From Saccharothrix sp. S26 (GTDB lineage: Bacteria > Actinomycetota > Actinomycetes > Mycobacteriales > Pseudonocardiaceae), in NCBI RefSeq assembly GCF_021390395.1, contig NZ_JAJUWT010000002.1, positions 1 to 64,000 on the forward strand: 64,000 bases of DNA, read 5' to 3'. Both the position numbers and the translations under genes were made by a program. Position 1 is the stretch's first letter; every line of letters begins with the position of its first letter. This document shows, in pieces, positions 1 to 8,113 of this stretch. Below the pieces are notes generated by a model, which did no database searches, had not been told where the DNA came from, and saw only the letters and a program-made list of their open reading frames with translations.

Positions 1-53
1 TGCTGGTGGGCGCGGCGGGCAAGGTGCGCAGCAAGTTCACCGGGGCGGACTAG
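1..53 (+). CDS. 3' end of an unidentified gene (partial)
   Basis: Only the last 16 codons lie in the window, read in the frame that closes with TAG at 51-53. They encode a short Gly/Ala/Lys/Arg-containing tail ending in FTGAD. The GC-rich third positions agree with a real coding end, but no family can be named from so little. It runs towards the LysE-type gene, whose stop codon lies about 75 bases away. Nothing recognisable lies between them. Confidence 0.4.
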   Translation, partial: LVGAAGKVRSKFTGAD

Positions 54-127
54 CCTTTTCGGCCCAGCGGATTCGGCTGTTCTGGCTAACCTCCTCCTGA
101 GGCTTTCGATCAGAAGGCGGGGCCGAT

Positions 128-733
128 CTAGAGCACGAGACCGATCGACATGGTGAGGAACACCGCCGCGCACACCGCGTCCAGCGCCGTGGTCACGCCG
201 GGTCGCCGCAGCGATCCGGCGACGCGCGCCGCGGCCACCACGATCGTCAGCTCCCACAGCGCGGCCAGCCCGAGGAACACCGCGGCGAGCATCCCGAGCT
301 GCGGCGCCGGGTCGCCCGTGCCGATGAACTGCGGCAGGAACGCCAGGGAGAACAGCAGCATCTTGGGGTTGGTGATGTTGGTCAGGAAGCCCTGCCGGAA
401 CGGTCGGGTCGCGACCGCCGCCACCTCGTCCGGCGCGCGCCGCAGCAGCCCGCGGGTGATCGTCACGGCCAGGTAGAGCAGGTATGCCGCGCCGATCCAG
501 CGCAGCCCGGTCAGCACGGCGGGGTAGCGGGCGATCACCACGCCCACGCCCGAGATCACCAGGGCGACCTGCGCGAGCGCGGCGGTGTGGATGCCCGCCA
601 GCGCGAGCAGCCCGGCGCGGGTGCCGGACCGCATCGACGTGCGCAGCAGCAGGAAGGCGTCCACGCCCGGGGTCAGCACGACCACCGCGCAGGCGATCAG
701 GAACGCCGGCAGCTGGGTGAAGTCCAGGTGCAT
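128..733 (-). CDS. LysE/RhtB-family amino-acid exporter
   Basis: A 201-residue integral membrane protein of the LysE/RhtB translocator family, which exports amino acids or their analogues across the cytoplasmic membrane. Hydrophobic helices cover most of the chain. The first carries the family's LTPG motif near residue 20, and the length matches the usual 200-210. I chose the ATG at 733 over one five codons upstream because GGGAGG sits 5 nt before it and overlaps the upstream ATG. The substrate cannot be read from sequence. No Lrp- or LysR-type regulator is adjacent, and the next gene upstream is divergent. Confidence 0.85.
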   Translation of the reverse strand: MHLDFTQLPAFLIACAVVVLTPGVDAFLLLRTSMRSGTRAGLLALAGIHTAALAQVALVISGVGVVIARYPAVLTGLRWIGAAYLLYLAVTITRGLLRRAPDEVAAVATRPFRQGFLTNITNPKMLLFSLAFLPQFIGTGDPAPQLGMLAAVFLGLAALWELTIVVAAARVAGSLRRPGVTTALDAVCAAVFLTMSIGLVL

Positions 734-909
734 GGAAACCTCCCTCATGTTCCGGACAGATCTCCGTGATCTGCCTCACTGGCCGTTAAATCTTCGGCGC
801 TACAGCACTCTAACAACAGATTTTCCGGATCTCATACCCCGCTGCCTCGGGTGGGACGGCTCCGCTACGGTCGGTGCCGGTTCGACCACATGTCGTAGAG
901 AGGTGCTCC

Positions 910-1629
910 ATGCGCATCAGCGCGCCGATCTTCGCCGTTCTCGTGCTGGTCCTGTCCGCGTTGCCCGCGGACGCGATCGTGGGTGGCCGGGAAGCGCCCT
1001 CGACACCGTGGGCCGTGGCGCTGTTCGACGGTGGCGCGTTCTTCTGCGGCGGCGCGCTGGTCGCGCCGGACAAGGTGGTGACGGCCGCCCACTGCACGGT
1101 CGCGCGCAGCGCGCTCGGCACCCGTGACCGGCGTCCCGCCGACCTGACCGCGGTCGTCGGCCGCGCCCACCTCGACTCGACCGAGGGCCGGGCGGTGCAG
1201 GTGGCCGCGCTGTGGCGGCACCCCGCGTTCACCGAGGTCTCCGCCGGCGACGACGTGGCGACCCTCACCCTGGCCGCCCCGGTGCCGTACCGGCCGGTCC
1301 GCGTCGCGGACGCCACGTCGGGCCTGGCCACCGTCTACGGCTGGGGCCGGACCGGTGAGCTGGGCGCGCCGAGCCGGCGGCTGCTGGAGGTCGACGTGCC
1401 GATCAGGACCGACGCCGAGTGCGCCGCCGCCGTGCCCGACTACCAGCCGGGCGGGATGCTGTGCGCGGGCTACCCCGAGGGCGGCAAGGACGCCTGCGAG
1501 GGCGACTCCGGCGGGCCGCTCACCGTGGCGGGCGAGCTGGTGGGCCTGGTGTCCTACGGTCGCGGCTGCGCCCGACCCGGCCAACCGGGCGTCTACACGC
1601 GGCTGAGCCGCTACCGGGACCAAATCTGA
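910..1629 (+). CDS. Secreted trypsin-like serine protease (S1 family)
   Basis: A 239-residue secreted S1 endopeptidase. Residues 1-22 are a signal peptide, and IVGG at 23-26 follows directly, so the mature enzyme needs little or no propeptide cleavage. The triad is visible: His61 in TAAHC, Asp115 in DDVAT, and Ser200 in GDSGGP. Asp194, six residues before the serine, predicts cleavage after Lys/Arg. The start is the ATG at 910, preceded by a GA-rich ribosome site, rather than an in-frame ATG 12 codons upstream. It resembles the second trypsin at 13.4 kb, but that one has a propeptide. Confidence 0.92.
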   Translation: MRISAPIFAVLVLVLSALPADAIVGGREAPSTPWAVALFDGGAFFCGGALVAPDKVVTAAHCTVARSALGTRDRRPADLTAVVGRAHLDSTEGRAVQVAALWRHPAFTEVSAGDDVATLTLAAPVPYRPVRVADATSGLATVYGWGRTGELGAPSRRLLEVDVPIRTDAECAAAVPDYQPGGMLCAGYPEGGKDACEGDSGGPLTVAGELVGLVSYGRGCARPGQPGVYTRLSRYRDQI

Positions 1630-1630
1630 G

Positions 1631-1646
1631 ACTGTGGTACCACAGT
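1631..1646. promoter_or_regulatory. Perfect 16-bp palindrome before the acetyltransferase gene
   Basis: The sequence ACTGTGGTACCACAGT is a perfect palindrome centred on GGTACC. It sits two bases after the trypsin stop and 3 bases before the GTG start of the next gene. Its position suggests an operator for a dimeric regulator over a leaderless start, but it could also be chance or a weak hairpin. Confidence 0.4.
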
Positions 1647-1649
1647 GGG

Positions 1650-2108
1650 GTGCGCTCACACCCGTACCCGGCGACGCTGCGCCGGCAGTGGTCGGCCGAC
1701 CTGACCGCCGACCAGCTCTACGACGTGCTCAAGCTGCGGTCCGACGTGTTCGTCGTGGAGCAGAACTGCCCCTACCCGGAGCTGGACGGGCGTGACCTCG
1801 AACCGGGCACCCGGCACTTCTGGCTGGAGTCCGACGACTCGGCCGGGCCGCAGGCCTACCTGCGGCTGCTGGAGGAGCCCGGCGGCACGTTCCGCATCGG
1901 CCGGGTCTGCACGGCCCGCGCCGCCCGCGGCCGCGGCTACAGCCGCCGGTTGATGGAAGCGGCCCTGGCCGAGGTCGGCCAGGCCGAGTGCGTGCTGGAC
2001 GCGCAGACCTACGTGGCCGACTTCTACGCGTCGTTCGGGTTCCGGCCGCAGGGCGCGGAGTTCATCGAGGACGGGATACCGCACCTGCGGATGCGCCGGT
2101 CTCCGTGA
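1650..2108 (+). CDS. ElaA-type GNAT N-acetyltransferase
   Basis: A 152-residue protein of the GNAT fold, closest in pattern to ElaA. The N-terminal half has the family's stretch around LRSDVFVVEQ (residues 30-40) with PYPELDG after it, and RAARGRGYSR near residue 90 is the acetyl-CoA pyrophosphate loop. It probably transfers acetyl from acetyl-CoA to a small amine, with substrate unknown. I chose GTG at 1650 because it gives the expected length and follows a GT-rich stretch. The 3' end overlaps bioF tail-to-tail by 47 bases. Confidence 0.8.
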   Translation: MRSHPYPATLRRQWSADLTADQLYDVLKLRSDVFVVEQNCPYPELDGRDLEPGTRHFWLESDDSAGPQAYLRLLEEPGGTFRIGRVCTARAARGRGYSRRLMEAALAEVGQAECVLDAQTYVADFYASFGFRPQGAEFIEDGIPHLRMRRSP

Positions 2109-3240
2109 TCACCCGCACCGCGCGCTCGATGTCGGCCTCGGACAGGTCGGCGCGCGCGGTCAGGCGCAGCCGGGAGATCCGGTCGGGCACCGACGGCGGC
2201 CGGAAGCACCCCACGACCACGCCCTGCGCCCGGCACGCCTCGGCCCAGTCGAACGCGGCCTCGGGCGACGGCGCCTGCACCGACACGACGGCCGCGGTCG
2301 GCGTGCTGACCCGCAGCCCCTTCTCCTTGAGCCGGAACGCCAGGTCCTGGGCCACGTCCAGCGCCCGCGCGGGTCGGTCCGGCTCCTCCCGCAGCACCTT
2401 CAACGCGGCCAGGGACGCCGCCGCGCTGGCCGGCGCGAGCCCGGTGTCGAAGATGAACGTGCGCGCGGTGTCGACCAGGTGCTTGATCACCCGGCTCGGC
2501 CCGAGCACCGCGCCGCCCTGCGCGCCCAACGACTTCGACAGCGTCACGGTCGTCACCACGTCGGGCGCCTTGGCCAAGCCCGCCGCGTGCACCGCGCCGC
2601 GGCCGCCGTCACCGACCACGCCGAGGCCGTGGGCGTCGTCCACGACCAGCGCCGCGTCGTGCTCGCGGCAGGTGGCGGCCAGCTCGGCCAGGGGCGCGAG
2701 GTCGCCGTCCACGGAGAACACCGAGTCGGTCACCACGAGCGCCCGCCGCTTGCCGCGCGTGGCCAGGGCGTGCGCGACCTGGCCGACGTCGCAGTGCCCG
2801 GCGACCACCACGTCGGCCTTGGACAGCCGGGTGCCGTCGATCAGGGAGGCGTGGATGTGCTGGTCGGCCACGATCGCGGTGCCGGGGCCGGTCAGCGCGG
2901 TCAGCGCGCCCAGGTTCGCCGCGTAGCCCGAGGAGAACACCAGCGCGGACTGCGCGCCGCAGAAGTTCGCGAGCTCGTACTCCAGTTCGGTGTGCAGCTC
3001 GGTGGAGCCGGTGACCAGTCGCGAGCCGGTCGAACCCGCGCCCCAGCGCAGCGAGGCCGCCGCGGCGGCGCCCGTCACCCGCTTGTCGCGGGCCAGGCCC
3101 AGGTAGTCGTTCGACGCCAGGTCGAGGTTCGTCGAGTCGGCCGGTCGGGGCCGGACCCGGCGGGCCAGGCCCGCCTTCGCGCGGGCTTCGGCACGCGTGT
3201 CGATCCAGTCGAACACCGACTCACCTGTGCGCACACTCAC
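2062..3240 (-). CDS. bioF: 8-amino-7-oxononanoate synthase
   Basis: Catalyses PLP-dependent decarboxylative condensation of L-alanine with pimeloyl thioester to give 8-amino-7-oxononanoate, an early committed step of biotin synthesis. The 392-residue chain has family length. It shows LASNDYLGL near residue 45, GSTGSRL near 70, DQHIHAS near 128, DDAHG at 201-205, and the PLP lysine K236 in TLSKSLG. The start is GTG at 3240, with another GTG two codons on. No bioA, bioB or bioD is present here. It is divergent from a P450 gene across only 36 bases, and its 3' end overlaps the acetyltransferase. Confidence 0.88.
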   Translation of the reverse strand: MSVRTGESVFDWIDTRAEARAKAGLARRVRPRPADSTNLDLASNDYLGLARDKRVTGAAAAASLRWGAGSTGSRLVTGSTELHTELEYELANFCGAQSALVFSSGYAANLGALTALTGPGTAIVADQHIHASLIDGTRLSKADVVVAGHCDVGQVAHALATRGKRRALVVTDSVFSVDGDLAPLAELAATCREHDAALVVDDAHGLGVVGDGGRGAVHAAGLAKAPDVVTTVTLSKSLGAQGGAVLGPSRVIKHLVDTARTFIFDTGLAPASAAASLAALKVLREEPDRPARALDVAQDLAFRLKEKGLRVSTPTAAVVSVQAPSPEAAFDWAEACRAQGVVVGCFRPPSVPDRISRLRLTARADLSEADIERAVRVITETGASAGAVSRPR

Positions 3241-3279
3241 GCCGGCAGTGTCGCATCCGACGGCTACGGTGCCGGCGTG
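3238..3279. promoter_or_regulatory. Inverted repeat containing both start codons of bioF and the P450
   Basis: Arms CACGCCGGCA (3238-3247) and TGCCGGCGTG (3270-3279) are a perfect 10-bp inverted repeat with a 22-base centre. The GTG start of each divergent gene is the outer end of its own arm. Inside, -10-like boxes TACGGT (3265-3270, plus strand) and GACACT (minus strand) each lie 6 nt before a start, so both mRNAs may be leaderless. It could serve as a shared operator. Confidence 0.5.
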
Positions 3280-4509
3280 GACCTCTTCCAGCCGGAGCCT
3301 GCCGAGTTGCGCTCGTTGCGGGAGGACGCGCCGGTCCACCGCGACGAGCGCACCGGGTTGTGGCTGGTCAGCCGGTACGACGACGTGCGCGCCGTGCTGG
3401 CCGACCCGCGCCGCTTCCGCCCGGACAACGCGTTGACCGCGGTGGTCCCGATCCCGCGCCCGGTGCTGCGGGTGCTGGCCAGGGCCGGTTTCTCGCTGCC
3501 GCCGACGCTGGCCAACAACGGCACGGACACGCACGCCGACCTGCGCCGGCTGGTGGCCCGGTTCCTCACCCCGGCGCGGGTGGCGGCGGTCGGGCCGCGG
3601 ATCGCGGAGCTGGCCGCCGAACGGCTGGACCGGCTCACCGGGCGGGCCGACCTGCACCCGGCGCTGGCCCGGGACCTGCCCGCCTTGGTGTTGCTGGAGG
3701 TCCTGGGCATCCGGGACGTGGACGTCGACGCGCTCAAGGCGTGGAGCACGGCGTCGTTGGAGCTGTTCTGGGGTGACGTCACGACCGCGCGGCAGCACGA
3801 GCTGGCCCGGCCCGCCGCCGCGTTCCACCAGTGGCTGACCTCCCGGATCAAGGCCGCCGACCCGGCGGGTGACGACCTGTTCGCCGCGTTGCGGGCGCAC
3901 GGCGTGCCGATCCGGGACGCGGCCGGGCTGTGCTACTTCCTGCTGATCGCGGGGCAGGAGACGACGACGCAGTTGCTGTGCGCGGCGTTCCACGCGGTGC
4001 TGCGGGAGGACGGGCTGTGGTCGCGGCTGGGCGAGCCGGGCGTGGCGGCCGCGTGCGTGGAGGAGGTGCTGCGGCGTGACCCGCCGGTGAGCACGTGGCG
4101 GCGGGTCACCGCCGAGCCGGTCACGCTGTCCGGGGTGGACCTCCCGGCGGGCGCGCCGGTGCTGCTGATGCTGGCGGGCAGCGGCTCGGACCCGGACGTG
4201 TTCGACGAGCCCGAGCGGTTCTGCCCGGCCCGGCCGAACGCGCGCAGGCACCTGGCGTTCGGTTTCGGCAGGCACTTTTGCCTGGGCGCGGGCCTGGCCC
4301 GGCTGGAGGCGGAGGTGGTGCTGCGGGAGACCGCGCGGCGGTTCCCGCGGCTGCGCCTGGCCTCGGCCGAGCCCCCGCCGATGCTGGGCCTGCTGTCGTT
4401 CCGCGCGCCGCTGAGCGTGCGGGTCGAGCTAGGGGACCAGGACGACCTTGCCGGTGGTGGCGCGGTCCTCCAGCAGTTGGTGGGCCCGGGCGGCGTCGGC
4501 CAGCGGTAG
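3277..4509 (+). CDS. Cytochrome P450
   Basis: A 410-residue soluble bacterial P450 monooxygenase. It shows the I-helix oxygen-binding motif AGQETT (225-230), the K-helix EVLR (263-266), and the heme loop FGFGRHFCLG with heme-ligating Cys335. The conserved fold ends near residue 385. The last 25 residues are translated from sequence antisense to the neighbouring oxidoreductase and look like read-through past a lost stop. The substrate is unknown. Divergence from bioF recalls Bacillus BioI, the P450 that supplies pimelate, but this is only a positional hint. No ferredoxin or ferredoxin reductase gene is adjacent. Confidence 0.92.
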   Translation: MDLFQPEPAELRSLREDAPVHRDERTGLWLVSRYDDVRAVLADPRRFRPDNALTAVVPIPRPVLRVLARAGFSLPPTLANNGTDTHADLRRLVARFLTPARVAAVGPRIAELAAERLDRLTGRADLHPALARDLPALVLLEVLGIRDVDVDALKAWSTASLELFWGDVTTARQHELARPAAAFHQWLTSRIKAADPAGDDLFAALRAHGVPIRDAAGLCYFLLIAGQETTTQLLCAAFHAVLREDGLWSRLGEPGVAAACVEEVLRRDPPVSTWRRVTAEPVTLSGVDLPAGAPVLLMLAGSGSDPDVFDEPERFCPARPNARRHLAFGFGRHFCLGAGLARLEAEVVLRETARRFPRLRLASAEPPPMLGLLSFRAPLSVRVELGDQDDLAGGGAVLQQLVGPGGVGQR

Positions 4510-5328
4510 GGCCTCGCCCAGCACCGGGCGCAGCCCGAGCGTGAACGCCCGCCGCACGGTGTCGGGGGTGAGGGGGTTGCCGAAGCCGAGCACCGCGACG
4601 CCCTTGCGGAACGCGTCGACGGCGGTCACGTCCAGCGGCTCGCCGCTGGCGAAGCCGAACACGGCCAGCCTGCCCACCCCGTCGCGCAGCAGCTCGAACG
4701 ACTGCCTGCCGACCGCGCCGCCGACCGAGGAGAACACCACGTCGACCGGGTCGACCCGGCTCGACCAGTCCGGCTCGCCGTAGTCGACCACCTCGTGCGC
4801 GCCCAGCTCACGGGCGAGCGCCAGCTTCCGCTCGCCCCGGGCGGCGGCCACGACGGTCGCGCCCGCCCGTGCCGCGACCTGCACCAGCAGGCTGCCCACG
4901 CCGCCGGCCGCGGCTTCGACCAGCGCCCGTTCGCCCGCGGCCGGCCGGACCGCGTCGACGGCCGCGATCGCCGTCGCGCCCTGGAGGTACAGGGCCAGTG
5001 CCTCGTGGTCGGACACGCCGTCGGGCACCTCGGTGGCGTCCTCGGGCAGCACGGCCCGCTCGGCGTAGCCCTCGCCCAGCGCGAACCCGATCAGCCGCCT
5101 GCCGTCGTCGGTCACCCCGACCACCTCGCCGCCGAGCGCGCCGGGCGCGAGGTCGTACCAGGGCACGACCTCGGTGGCCCGGCCCGACCGGATCAGCGTC
5201 TCGCCGTAGTTCACGCCGATCGCCGTGACGCGGACCAGCACCTGGCCCGGTCCCGGCGTCGGGTCGGGCACCTCCCGCACCTCGAGCACGTCCGCCGGAC
5301 CGAACTCGTGGAACCGCACCGCTCGCAC
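4429..5328 (-). CDS. Quinone oxidoreductase-like, NADPH-dependent MDR-family enzyme
   Basis: A 299-residue medium-chain reductase of the zeta-crystallin/quinone oxidoreductase type. An N-terminal GroES-like domain (1-120, with GPGQVLVRV and GVNYGET) is followed by a Rossmann domain with AAAGGVG near residues 139-145. The cysteines that bind zinc in alcohol dehydrogenases are absent, as in zinc-free quinone reductases. It probably reduces quinones or enones with NADPH. It is divergent from a TetR gene across a 95-base gap with two matching palindromes, so repression by that regulator and induction by a reactive compound is likely. Confidence 0.85.
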   Translation of the reverse strand: MRAVRFHEFGPADVLEVREVPDPTPGPGQVLVRVTAIGVNYGETLIRSGRATEVVPWYDLAPGALGGEVVGVTDDGRRLIGFALGEGYAERAVLPEDATEVPDGVSDHEALALYLQGATAIAAVDAVRPAAGERALVEAAAGGVGSLLVQVAARAGATVVAAARGERKLALARELGAHEVVDYGEPDWSSRVDPVDVVFSSVGGAVGRQSFELLRDGVGRLAVFGFASGEPLDVTAVDAFRKGVAVLGFGNPLTPDTVRRAFTLGLRPVLGEALPLADAARAHQLLEDRATTGKVVLVP

Positions 5329-5345
5329 AACGCCTCCCGGAACTC

Positions 5346-5366
5346 AAACGGACTGACGGTCCGTTT
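5346..5366. promoter_or_regulatory. Probable TetR operator 1
   Basis: Arms AAACGGAC and GTCCGTTT are perfect 8-bp inverted repeats around TGACG, centred between the divergent oxidoreductase and TetR genes. The core is repeated at 5382-5397. Length and symmetry fit a TetR-family dimer site. Confidence 0.7.
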
Positions 5367-5381
5367 CTTGTCGGCTACGAT

Positions 5382-5397
5382 ACGGACTGTCGGTCCG
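5382..5397. promoter_or_regulatory. Probable TetR operator 2
   Basis: A second copy of the CGGACTG-CGGTCCG pattern, with arms CGGAC and GTCCG around TGTCG, 36 bases from operator 1. It lies 27 bases before the TetR start, a position that would allow autorepression. Confidence 0.65.
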
Positions 5398-5423
5398 CTT
5401 CTGTCAAGGTCGGGAGGTCGGCG

Positions 5424-6020
5424 ATGCGCAAGGACGCCGAGCGCAACCGCGCCGCCATCCTGGCCACCGCCGCGCGGCTGATCGCCGAACACGGCCCCGA
5501 CGGGTTCTCGATGGAGGACGTCGCCGCCGCCGCGGGCGTGGGCAAGGGCACGGTGTTCCGCCGCTTCGGCGACCGCGACGGGCTCGTGCGAGCCGTCGTG
5601 GACGAGACCTCCCAGAGCTGGCGGGCCGAGTCCGCGGCCCTGCTGGAGGCCGACGACGTCCCGGCGGACGAGAGGGTGATCACGTTCGTGGCCACCCTGT
5701 TCGACCACGTGATCGCCGCCCTGCCCCTGGTGACCGCGCTGGAACGGGTGTCCTCGCGCAGCATCGCGTGCGACTCGAACTCCGACCTCACCCACCACCG
5801 CCTGGCCGCGTTGATCGCGCAGGTCAGACCGGGTGCGGACGCCGAGTTCCTGGCCCACGCCCTGCTGGCCCAGCTGCGCGCCGACGTGCTGCGCCACCTG
5901 GTCCACCAGTGCGGCCTGGGCGTGCCCCGGGTGCGCGCCGGTGTGATCTCGCTCGCGCGCGGCGTGCTGGCCGGGGACTTGGAGCACGCCGGGGGAAGTG
6001 CGACGATGCCCAGGCTGTAG
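5424..6020 (+). CDS. TetR-family transcriptional repressor
   Basis: A 198-residue TetR-type regulator. The N-terminal helix-turn-helix covers roughly residues 10-50, with the typical DVAAAAGVGKGTVFRRFGDR segment, and is followed by an all-helical ligand-binding domain. It probably represses itself and the divergent oxidoreductase through the two palindromes between them. GGGAGG lies before the ATG at 5424. Its last codons run into the cobalamin riboswitch that governs the next gene, so the riboswitch could also act on read-through from this gene. Confidence 0.88.
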   Translation: MRKDAERNRAAILATAARLIAEHGPDGFSMEDVAAAAGVGKGTVFRRFGDRDGLVRAVVDETSQSWRAESAALLEADDVPADERVITFVATLFDHVIAALPLVTALERVSSRSIACDSNSDLTHHRLAALIAQVRPGADAEFLAHALLAQLRADVLRHLVHQCGLGVPRVRAGVISLARGVLAGDLEHAGGSATMPRL

Positions 6021-6150
6021 AGGGGGTGCGCGAGGAAGCCGGTGCGAATCCGGCACGGTCCCGCCACTGTGACCGGACCGAGGAGCCGGGAGTCAGGAAC
6101 TCGACCCCCGACTCGTCGACCGGACACGGGCGTGGACACCCGAGGAAGGA
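5995..6150 (+). promoter_or_regulatory. Cobalamin riboswitch
   Basis: The leader of the chelatase gene carries the conserved cobalamin-riboswitch core: GAGGAAGCCGGTG, then GAATCCGGCACGGTCCC, the B12-box heptamer GCCACTG at 6063-6069, and GAGCCGGGAGTCAGGAA downstream. The order and spacing match the family, in a compact form. GAGGAAGGA at 6142-6150 is the ribosome site for the ATG at 6160, so ligand binding probably hides it or stops transcription. The outer limits are approximate because the 5' side overlaps the TetR gene. Confidence 0.9.
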
Positions 6151-6159
6151 CACCGCCGC

Positions 6160-8103
6160 ATGGGCGCGCGTTTCCCCTTTTCCGCAGTCGTCGGCCACGA
6201 CGACCTCCGCACGGCACTGCTGCTCAACGCCGTGCACCCCGGTATCGGCGGGGTGCTCGTCCGAGGTGAGAAGGGGACCGCGAAGTCGACCGTGGTCCGC
6301 GCGCTCGCCGCGCTGCTGCCCGAGCTGGACGTGGTCCCGGGCTGCCGGTTCGGCTGCGACCCGGCCGTGCCGACCGACTGCCCCGACGGGCCGCACGACG
6401 GCGGCGCGGACCGGCGTCCGGCGCGGCTGGTCGAGCTGCCGGTGGGCGCGACCGAGGACCGGCTGGTCGGCTCGCTGGACCTGGAGCGCGCGTTGACCGA
6501 GGGCGTCCGCGCCTACCAGCCCGGCCTGCTGGCCGCCGCGCACCGGGGCGTGCTCTACGTGGACGAGGTGAACCTGCTGCACGACCACCTCGTGGACCTG
6601 CTGCTCGACGCCGCCGCCATGGGCCGCGCGCACGTCGAGCGCGAAGGCGTGTCCGTCTCGCACGCCGCGTCGTTCCTCCTGGTGGGCACCATGAACCCGG
6701 AGGAGGGCGAGCTGCGCCCGCAGCTGCTGGACCGCTTCGGCCTCACGGTCTCGGTGCGCGCTTCGCGGGACGTGCCGACGCGGACCGAGGTCGTGCGGCG
6801 GCGGTTGGCCTACGAGGCCGACCCGGAGGGTTTCGCGGCCCGCTGGGCCGAGGCGGACCGGGAGCTCGCCCGGCGGATCGTCGCCGCCCGCGACCGGCTC
6901 GCCGACGTGGTGCTGCCGGACGCGGAACTGCGCCGCATCGCCGCGATCTGCGCCGCGTTCGAGGTGGACGGGATGCGCGCGGACCTCGTGGTGGCCCGCA
7001 CGGCGACCGCGCACGCGGCCTGGCGCGGCGCCGCGGAGGTGGCCGAGCAGGACGTGGAGGCGGCCGTGCGGCTGGCGTTGCCGCACCGCAAGCGCCGCGA
7101 CCCGTTCGACGAGCCGGGGCTGGAGGAGGAGCAGCTCGACGACGCCCTCCAGCAGGGCGCGGAAGCCGCTCAGGAACCGGAGCCCGAACCCGAAGGCCCG
7201 GACGACGACGGCGGCGGCTCGTCGCTGCCCGACGAACCATCGGAGTCCACTTCGGACGGTCAGGGTGCGGGCTCGGCGGAGCGGTCCCACGCGCCCGCGC
7301 CCGCGTTCCGCGCCCGGCTGTTGCAGGTGCCGGGCGTCGGCGAGGGCGCGCCGGGCAAGCGGTCCCGTGCCCGCGCCCGCACCGGCCGGGTCGTCCGGTC
7401 GTCCACTGTGGACGGAGCGGGCCTGCACGTCGTCGGCACGCTCACCGCCGCCGCCCCGCACCAGGCCGCCCGCGGCCGCCGCGGTCCCGGCCTGGAGCTG
7501 CGCGGCCCGGACCTGAGGCTGTCCGTGCGCGAGGGCAAGGAGGGCAACCTCGTGCTGTTCGTCGTCGACGCGTCCGGCTCCATGGCCGCCCGGCAGCGCA
7601 TGTCCGCGGTCAGCGGCGCGGTGATCTCCCTGCTCCGCGACGCCTACCAGCGGCGGGACAAGGTCGGCGTGGTCACCTTCCGCGGCCGCGACGCCCAGGT
7701 CGCACTGCCGCCGACGAACTCCGTGGACGCCGCGGCGGCCCGGCTGCGCGCCCTGCGCACCGGCGGCCGCACCCCGTTGGCCGACGGCCTGCTGCGCGCC
7801 CGCCGCGTGCTGGCCGCCGAACGGGTCCGCGACCCGCGCCGCCGCCCGCTGCTGGTGCTGCTCACCGACGGCCGCGCCACGGCGACCGGCACCGGCGGCG
7901 ACCCGCTCCGCGACGCGTTGCGCGCCGCCGGGCTGCTCGCCGCCGACGGGGTGGCCTCGGTCGTGGTCGACTGCGAGCACGGCCCCGTCCGGCTCGACCT
8001 GGCCGCCCGGGTGGCGGGCGCGCTGGGAGCGGCGTGCGTGCGCCTGGAAGAACTGTCCGCAGACCAGGTGGCCGGCGTGGTGCGCGCGGCCCGAGCCGCG
8101 TAG
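6160..8103 (+). CDS. Fused ChlI/ChlD-type cobaltochelatase AAA+/VWA subunit
   Basis: A 647-residue fusion of the two ATPase subunits that drive metal insertion into corrin rings with CobN. The N-terminal AAA+ domain has a Walker A-type loop GEKGTAKST (36-44) and Walker [11 protein letters not shown] (131-140). An acidic Glu/Asp/Pro linker (about 318-372) leads to a C-terminal VWA domain with MIDAS motif DASGSM (470-475). Actinobacteria carry such a protein next to cobO and cobB, as M. tuberculosis does at Rv2850c. No cobN is in this window. It is the first gene behind the riboswitch. Confidence 0.9.
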   Translation: MGARFPFSAVVGHDDLRTALLLNAVHPGIGGVLVRGEKGTAKSTVVRALAALLPELDVVPGCRFGCDPAVPTDCPDGPHDGGADRRPARLVELPVGATEDRLVGSLDLERALTEGVRAYQPGLLAAAHRGVLYVDEVNLLHDHLVDLLLDAAAMGRAHVEREGVSVSHAASFLLVGTMNPEEGELRPQLLDRFGLTVSVRASRDVPTRTEVVRRRLAYEADPEGFAARWAEADRELARRIVAARDRLADVVLPDAELRRIAAICAAFEVDGMRADLVVARTATAHAAWRGAAEVAEQDVEAAVRLALPHRKRRDPFDEPGLEEEQLDDALQQGAEAAQEPEPEPEGPDDDGGGSSLPDEPSESTSDGQGAGSAERSHAPAPAFRARLLQVPGVGEGAPGKRSRARARTGRVVRSSTVDGAGLHVVGTLTAAAPHQAARGRRGPGLELRGPDLRLSVREGKEGNLVLFVVDASGSMAARQRMSAVSGAVISLLRDAYQRRDKVGVVTFRGRDAQVALPPTNSVDAAAARLRALRTGGRTPLADGLLRARRVLAAERVRDPRRRPLLVLLTDGRATATGTGGDPLRDALRAAGLLAADGVASVVVDCEHGPVRLDLAARVAGALGAACVRLEELSADQVAGVVRAARAA

Positions 8104-8113
8104 GAGCACCGAG

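Noticed and set aside
3277-4509. P450 as part of an antibiotic gene cluster
   Set aside because: No polyketide, peptide or terpene synthase, and no ferredoxin partner, lies nearby; neighbours are primary metabolism and general redox genes.
6160-8103. Magnesium chelatase for chlorophyll
   Set aside because: The ChlI/D fold is shared, but the riboswitch and cobO-cobB context point to cobalt chelation, and photosynthesis genes are absent.
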